From Eucalyptus grandis (Eukaryota > Streptophyta > Magnoliopsida > Myrtales > Myrtaceae): DNA of 64,000 bases. Both the position numbers and the translations under genes were made by a program. The stretch is taken from NCBI RefSeq assembly GCF_016545825.1, contig NC_052616.1, forward strand, positions 38,802,192 through 38,866,191. The letters are read 5' to 3'. Below, in pieces: positions 57,298-64,000 of the stretch (position 1 is the stretch's first letter; every line of letters begins with the position of its first letter). The notes under the pieces were generated by a model. That model did not search any database, was not told the origin of the DNA, and worked only from the letters and a program-made list of their open reading frames with translations.

Positions 57298-58603
57298 TTT
57301 TTTTTTTTTTTTTGGTAAACATAAGGTGCAAAACTAAGAAAATTAACATCTAAAGTCTACAATCCCAACTTTATCACTAAGTAAGAAATGATATAATTCT
57401 CTAGGAGGCTATAAGTAGAACATAGTATCCAATCACTTAATTATGCCAATTTTGATAACGATATCAACAGGCCGATTGCCTTCCCAAAAAAAATAATGTA
57501 TTTGAACTCAAAATGAGAGCTCAATAGTCTTTTGATATCCTTAAGTAGTATTGGTCCAATGTTATCCACTATTGTCTCTTGGTTAGCAAGTTTGGTGATA
57601 ATTTTGGAGTCCATCTCAATGATCGATTTATGGAAACCATGTTCTTTGCAATGGTAATTCCCAACCATAATGCCCATAGTTTTGCTTGTGAAGACAAACA
57701 TATTACAAGAAATGAGATAAAACCACCAAGCTAGTCACCCCCTTCATTTCTAAATAATCCTCGGGCTCTTACAAGTCCTGGATAACCTTTAGATGCTCCA
57801 TTTGTATTCAGTTTAATCCATCCTAGAGGTGGAGGATCCTAGTTGACCATAGTGGGAGAAGTACATGATCCATTTTTAGATTAGTTTATCATGAGTGAAG
57901 CTATGATTTCCTTTGTGTATGATTGGGTTACTTGTATAGGGTTGGAGGGAAAAACAAAGCTTTGTTGGAAAAGTGACTTGTTTCACCATTGCCAAAAAAG
58001 CCATATACTCACAGCAAAAGTAGTACTCCATTCATAATGGGAGTTGAATCTCCTGTTGTCGGTTAAATTGGATTTCAACCATCTAGATAAATTCATTGAG
58101 AGTAAATCTTCAAGACAATGTTCTGAAACGAGGTCAACCCATATGTTTTGAATAATTGGACAAAATACTAAAACATGGAAAGTTGTTTCCATTGAAGACT
58201 CACAACGTAGACAATAAGGGTTACCTCCCACATTGTGAGATGTTCTCAATTTATTGGTTAATAAACACTTATGTGTTTCTAGCCAAAGGAAGGTTCTAAT
58301 ACATTGAGGTCTCCTCCACTTCCATATAGGGGCCATAACTTGTTAGTTTCTTGATTATCGATCCCTCTAACAATTTCACATGTTGCTTAACAGGGAAAGA
58401 TCCATTGTAACTTTCTCAAAATAAACTATCTTTCTCATTGGAGGCTATCAAGGGTTTGATGGCTAGAATTCTAAGGATTACATATTTTGGTAAGATTCCT
58501 TGGAAGAGCAAAAAGTTCCAATTCCCATTTTCCACATAATCAAGAACTTTTTTGTCTGCCTTAGGTGAAGGTAGGTGGAAATAATTATGTTGTGGAGTGG
58601 CTT
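57298..58603 (-). mobile_element. LINE fragment, zf-RVT and RNase H region, copy 2
   Basis: Minus strand: NWNFLLFQGILPKYVILRI (about 58530), then the zf-RVT region RTFLWLETHKCLLTNKL and YCLRCESSMETTFHVLVFC (57983-58336) with Cys/His residues in the expected pattern, then RNase H-like GFHKSIIEMDSKIITKLA (57441-57701). A T tract at 57298-57316 may be the poly-A tail of the element or of a small retroposon (GATGTAATTC / GATATAATTC flank 57298-57387). Homologous to 1580-2415. Broken at 58603 by an LTR. Confidence 0.85.
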
Positions 58604-60770
58604 TGTCACGCCCAAACTTTGAGCGTTTGCACATCCCTCGATGGTCAATAAAATTGCAACATTCCCAAGATGCGTCGCCGACCCAATCGGTTATGCACAT
58701 ATAGAAGCGAATAAATAATCCCCATACAACAAATAACATGGGATAGAAAAGCAGGACAATCAATTCACAAAAGCCACACTTTTATAAACAAACTGGTTTA
58801 TACACAAAGGCCAAAAAGCAAAAAGAGTTACCAAACTACCTTACCCTCGGACCCTATCTACTTGGGATCCAAGTCTATCATGACACTATCTGGGATGCCT
58901 AGCAAATTAGCTACCTCCTCTCTCCCAACTGCGGGTCCGTCGAAACCATCCATGGGACCTTCTCATTCCTCGTTAGGCCCATGATGAAAACAAAGCCTTG
59001 AATCGATGAGGTACAAACTACAATAAGCCCTCATCAACCAAGATCGTGGTCACGATGAGCTCACGGGTCTAAGGACTCCCATGGATAAGGAAGAAGGTAC
59101 TCTGCTCACTACACCCTTGCGGCTGCCCAAAACAAACGAGTCTCACCTCCATCTACGGACTTGAAAATTGAACCCACGATGGGGTGAGACGATGTCTTAG
59201 TGAGTTCGCGCCCTAAACCCCGATTAGGAATGTAATACACCTAGAGGCAATCTAATCACACATCATATCAAACTTACTTCGCCTCAGCACCTTCCTACAT
59301 GTTAGTATAACTCATAAAATATTTATAGATGCAATAAATGAAATCAACAATTGGAACGCCTCACTTTCAAATCAATCCAATACAAGAATCCGATTATAAG
59401 GCCAAATCATTATAACACATCCCATTCCGCGCCACAAGATTTTGTCCCATAATCAGGCACACCTATTTCACTCATTCATGTGTCCTAATTGATTGTGACC
59501 TAACGGCCACGACTGACTCAATAGTCAACGGTCATCCAGCTTAATTGGACATCATCTCACACCATCGAGCACGACAACGTCTACCTCTAGACGGCATTCC
59601 TGAATGAGCATCGATCCAGCCTCCACTACGACTGGCATCCGTTGACAAGAGGCATTCCCAAAGGAGCATCATCGCTTAAAACCTCGTGACGGGTTCTTAT
59701 ATCGATCATGCACACACTCAATCCCAACCAAAGACATCGTGCTTTGGACTCAAATGTCCCAATTAAAATAATGTGCTTTGCCTATTTTTTTTCATATTAA
59801 AAATACCCAATAAAATAATCGTGTGTGAGTACATGGTTAGCTTGAACCATAAAAGGTGATATCATTTCTTTTAAAAATCTCACTATTTGGTATAGTAATT
59901 AAGACATTTTTGACGTAAAAAATCGACATCCAGTATTTTCTAATTAAATATCAAAATTTCATATTTTTTAAATAATAACTCAAAATCAACAATCATCATT
60001 CAATTGCATAAACTAATTACACCACGACAATTAACATGAAATTCTGACGACCGGCTATCCTGAAATAATTTCCAAAAAATAATAAATAATTAAATAAATT
60101 ACAAAATTAATTAAATAAATGCAAAATAATTAGATAAATGCCTAATTAAGCCAAATACACTATTCTAACCACCTAATTGGACTTAAATAAATAATGCACT
60201 AAGCTAAATAAATCATACAATCTAATTAACCCATAACTAAACTAATCTAACCACCTAATAAGCCTAATTAACCAAATAAACTATTAATCACACTAATCTA
60301 ACCACCTAAACCAATCTTAGGCTAAGCTAAACCTCCCCTAAGGATAATTAACCCCCTAAGCAAGGTTTAACAAGTAAATTCACCAGATTTGCAAGTCGAT
60401 GAGTTCACGACAACGATGACGTGGAGGCGAGCAAGACTTGAGCTAGAGCGACGCCAAGGGAGGCCGAGGAAGGGTCGGAAACGGGCCATGAAGTCTTAGC
60501 ACCAAGCTGGAACTTTGGTTCTGAGCTAAGTTGAGGGGGCTGGTCAAGGGGCTCGGCAGGCGGAGCTAGATGACAAGACAGCATCAACAAGACTAGGCAG
60601 GCAGGCAAAGACGAGTTGGCAGCTCGGGGACCAGCGATGGTGGCTCGGGGGCTTCGGGACGGTGACAAACGATGGACTGGGCTCGCGGGGACGGCAAGCT
60701 CGAGCATTGTTGTGGGGTGTGGCGCGTGAGGGAACAACTGCTTGTTCACTTAATTTCGAGAATTGTCACG
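58604..60770 (-). mobile_element. Gypsy LTR H, minus orientation, related to the E LTR
   Basis: Starts TGTCACGCCCAAACTTTGAG, like the E LTR end (TGTCACATCCCAAACCCC). It shares CATGGGATAGAAAAGCAGGAC, the CATAATCAGGCAC region, the AT-rich middle with TAATCTAACCACC, and a GC-rich block (60390-60720) with the E LTR. It ends near GAATTGTCAC. About 1 kb of the E-type LTR is absent. The minus strand has CCCCATCGTGGG (59173-59184). No internal coding region is attached. Confidence 0.65.
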
Positions 60771-62616
60771 TTGTAAGGTGAATTACCATTTTTAGCCAAT
60801 AAGTGATCATGTTTGGGTTAATAGGTTATGGCAATAGGTTATCATGATAAGTCCTTCCAATGTTTGATAAGTTATCAATATGCGATAGATAGTTATGCGA
60901 TAACTTGCTATGCTATGATAAGTGTAGTATGATATGTTGATATGATGTGCTATAATAGAGAGATAAATTGTTATGTGATGATATGGGTTAAGTGATAGGA
61001 TGTTGTGATAGGGTATGTTACTAAAATAAGTTATTGAATGAGTATAGTAATGATTTAGACCGTTATACATTGACATATTTTAAAGAAGTGTCCAATGTGC
61101 CTTAAAGTTTGATATTGATGCATTGACGGGAAAAGATATGAGATGCAAGCATGAAAGAGTGATATGTGACACACATGATTGCATATGTTATGAGCATTAC
61201 ACACTCTTGCATTGATTAATGAGAAAATATATGAAATGAGTTGTGTGATGATATGCTTGTGTAATCATCTAAAGACCCTGATGCATTTTATGTAGGGTAA
61301 TGAACCCGTCCTGATGCGTTTTACGTGAGGTGATGCTTGATTTAGTTCGGATGCCCCCACGTCAATGGGATGTCGTTCACAGAGGGATTTCAAAATGAAG
61401 CTCCCTACAGGAATGCCTTCTTGAGGCGTTTACGTGGGACAATGTCATGCTCGATGGGTCAAGACAATGCCTGGTTACGTCGGATGGCCACCGACTTTTG
61501 GGTCAACCATGGCCTTGAGTGGTCATAATAATCGAGGCATACATGTGTGGAACGTGCATGAGATTGGCTTGTGATCATGACTGGACTATTGCATAGCATA
61601 GGTGCATGTTTATGATATATTGTATATTTTATGTTCGACTTTTAGATATGAGACGTGTTATAAGAATTGTTTACATGCTATGTTGTAATGACCTTGAGAA
61701 AGTGAAGTGAACCACTCATGTGAATAGTTAGGGCAAAGCAAGGGCTTTGCTATTGATTTGCCATCAATAGCTATCTTGCATGTTTAGGGTGATCTCAAGG
61801 TGAAGCACTTCCCTAGGTGAGGTCTAGAGAGTTCACTCATTGAGTTTATCTTACTGTTGTTGTTAAATGTTTATAGGCCCTAGGAATAGCTGAGACTTTT
61901 CATTAGATCCGATTCAAACTCCTGGTAAAGCATAGCTAGGAGGTAACCAATTACTTTATCAAGGGGATCGATGCATGTTATACACGCTATGTCACGATCA
62001 TTTGGGTTGATAAGAGATTGCTTAATCTAATGGCTCATTAGTTTGTGGCTTGGTACTTTTGGATAGGGGATGAGAGCCACGAACCTATTCATGGTTTTGA
62101 TTGTCCACTAGGTGCTAGAGGATCGGGGGGAGGCATTGGCTGGGATGCTATGAACGTGGATGTTCTCTATGGGGAGGTGTTCGACCCGAGCTCAACCTCA
62201 ATATGATCGTTGAGCCCAAGCACTAAATTATGGAGCCCCTGGCAAGATAGGAGATAGTGGGGCTAACATAACTTTTTGGAATCGCCCTTGTAGTACCAGA
62301 GGTGCTAGGTTTACCCCAAACCCCTTTTTAATGAAGGTCATGGCTGCACTTTTAGGCTAATTAGTGTGGTGAGCAAGCTAGGTTTAAACTAGTGTGTCTA
62401 ACTTGTGTGAATGTGGCTTGTAATAATTGATGACTTTCTAATGCATATTTATATATAATTATCATTTGAACAATCATTGTTTGTTGATTGGGTGATTTGT
62501 TTATGCTTTCACTTGTGTATTTAATCGATAAAGTGATTTGGTTGGTGATGCCTTTTGGGACGTTGCAATCAAATGACCTAAGACAAAGGATAGTGTGGGG
62601 TGTCTCGTGTCTCACA
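60771..62616 (+). mobile_element. Gypsy LTR H-prime, plus orientation, inverted relative to H
   Basis: 61300-61560 is homologous to the reverse complement of about 59480-59680 (for example GGAATGCCTTCTTGAGGCG and CATGCTCGATGGGTC). The end, GGGACGTTGCAATC to TGTCTCGTGTCTCACA, matches the inverted start of H. No primer site or polypurine tract is adjacent, so it is a solo or truncated LTR. The left boundary is approximate. Confidence 0.5.
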
Positions 62617-64000
62617 TCTAGAGTGAGTCGAGGCATAATATTACTTATCTCGATAATGGCCCTTATCCATTAGATCACCATCCTTTTCATGAAGATGAGT
62701 ATTGGCTGCATATGTTTATCAAAAGGATGACATTTCAATACTCAAACTTATGTCAAAAGATTTGTAAGCACCTAAATGTTTTGCCCAAATATCATTATCG
62801 AAAGATGGGAACTTGCTTTTCCTAAAAAATATTTAATGCATATAGATTATCTAGACGTTTAGTATAGCTTTTTAAATGGAAGATGTTTTTCTTCCCTTAA
62901 AAAAGAAAAGAAAAGAAAAACCAAGTTGAGATCAATGATCTAATTGTGACAAGCTAAGCCTTAGGGATAGATTAAAAATTAAATAGCGAGTTGGAGTCAA
63001 AATGCAATTTCCAAAAGTTGAGGAACCATTCGTAAACTTTGCAAAATTTTTCCCAAGCCCTTAAATCATCATCTTTGCCACAAGTAAGGTTGATATTGAG
63101 CATAGGACAGGTCAAATTGATCAAATCAAGTCAAAATGAATAAATTCAGTCAAATTAAGCATTCTTGGTAAGAAGGTGGCCAATTTTGAAGGACTTTCTT
63201 GCAAAGTTGGGTTGGGACAATTGTGAAGAATAATTAGGATCTTGAATTACTATATATAACCTTGCCAATTGACCAAAAAATTCTGCCAGATTGATGGATT
63301 AGAGCACTTAAACCAACTAGCAAAACTTAGTCCATGATTCGGGCTCAATTCAAAGCTACTTAGTAAGCAACTTTGTGGCCCTACCCTACTCAACCACCCG
63401 ATCAGCCTAATCTCTACTAAGATGGAAGACCATAATTAGGATTGCATGTGGACAAAAATTGGTCAAGGATAAGTTACTAAAAGCATGTGAAAATCATAGC
63501 AAAATCCACACATTCAACAGCTACAAAAGCTGAAAAATTTGGTGAAGTAAGTTGGCAAGCTTGGTAGGTGGTCAAAGACTGACCAAAAGATCCCTTAATT
63601 TAGTAGGTAAGATCTCTAAAGCAGGCTCTTTTGGGGCATAAAAGGTAGGAAACAAAAGGCACTAGAGGGAGCTCTCAATCATTCTCAAAAGACACCCCTC
63701 AAGCAACTCAAAAAACCTCAACCAAAAATTCCAAACCGACCCTTGGAGAAAAAAGTTAAATTTTCACAAACTTACAATGAAAAATAGACAAAATATTCAA
63801 CTAGAAAGTGAAACTTGACTCAAAGATGTTTCATCTATAGATTGCACGTTCGAAATGGATATCTATAAGGCTTCCTAAAGCCCCTCGAAAAATGCCCTCT
63901 TGGCAGTTAATAGAAGAAGTTTGAAATTTTTATAGTGTTGGACCTAGTTGGTCACAAGTCGGTGAAAGTGAGCATTTTTGAGAAAATTGACGGACAACTG
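62617..64000. other. Unassigned AT-rich sequence
   Basis: No gene seen. A TATA-like GGCATAAAAGGTAGG at about 63635 followed by GAGGGAGCTCTCAATCATTC could be the U3/R part of another LTR, but no boundary is recognisable inside the window. Confidence 0.35.

Noticed and set aside
1..64000. Bacterial-type operon, phage or plasmid content
   Set aside because: No such genes: introns, plant retroelements and very low coding density show plant nuclear DNA.

Overview
The window is plant nuclear DNA, probably from a woody eudicot. The evidence is an intron-containing DOXC-type 2-oxoglutarate dioxygenase gene with GT-AG introns, several plant Ty3/gypsy and Ty1/copia elements primed by initiator Met-tRNA, plant SINEs, MULE- and hAT-like MITEs, and AT-rich intergenic DNA. 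A Myrtaceae-like tree would fit, but that is only a guess from the general look of the sequence.

Host genes. There is one complete gene, an SRG1-like dioxygenase with four exons (51324-55816, + strand, 366 aa by my splicing). The last exon of a second, tandem paralogue lies at the left edge (1-276). Homology between the two copies continues about 2.4 kb into the 3' flank. It includes a relic of a third exon 4 (886-966 and 56476-56540) and the 3' part of a LINE. The window is therefore a piece of a tandem dioxygenase array.

Between the two genes, 2416-42884 is almost entirely retrotransposon. An old minus-strand gypsy element (D: LTR 2416-4570; internal 4571-4822, 5417-5450 and 27642 to about 29360) was split inside its integrase coding region by gypsy element E (5451-27641, minus, LTRs of about 3.5 kb). 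The 5' LTR of E was split by gypsy element B (15795-26049, plus, TSD TTTGA). The gag of B was split by a pol-less copia element F (19836-25784, plus). A MITE carrying a SINE-like insert also sits in the E LTR. Next come the 3' end and LTR of a Tat-like gypsy element (about 29400-34687) with unusual hairpin arrays, and a Tekay/Del-like gypsy element C (34688-42884) with long but broken ORFs and no 5' LTR.

42885-51223 is intergenic DNA with a 191-bp tandem duplication, three copies of one 9-bp-TSD foldback MITE, other MITEs, a tRNA-derived SINE, very short poly-A retroposons and microsatellites. The promoter of the dioxygenase follows (CT tract, TATA box). Downstream of the gene are the duplicated flank, a LINE remnant (about 57298-58603), and two related gypsy LTRs in inverted orientation (58604-60770 and 60771-62616). 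The last 1.4 kb is unassigned.

No new multi-gene system is visible. The most unusual signal is the set of serial hairpins with constant loops and covarying stems in the Tat-like element (31018-31760 and 33231-33350).
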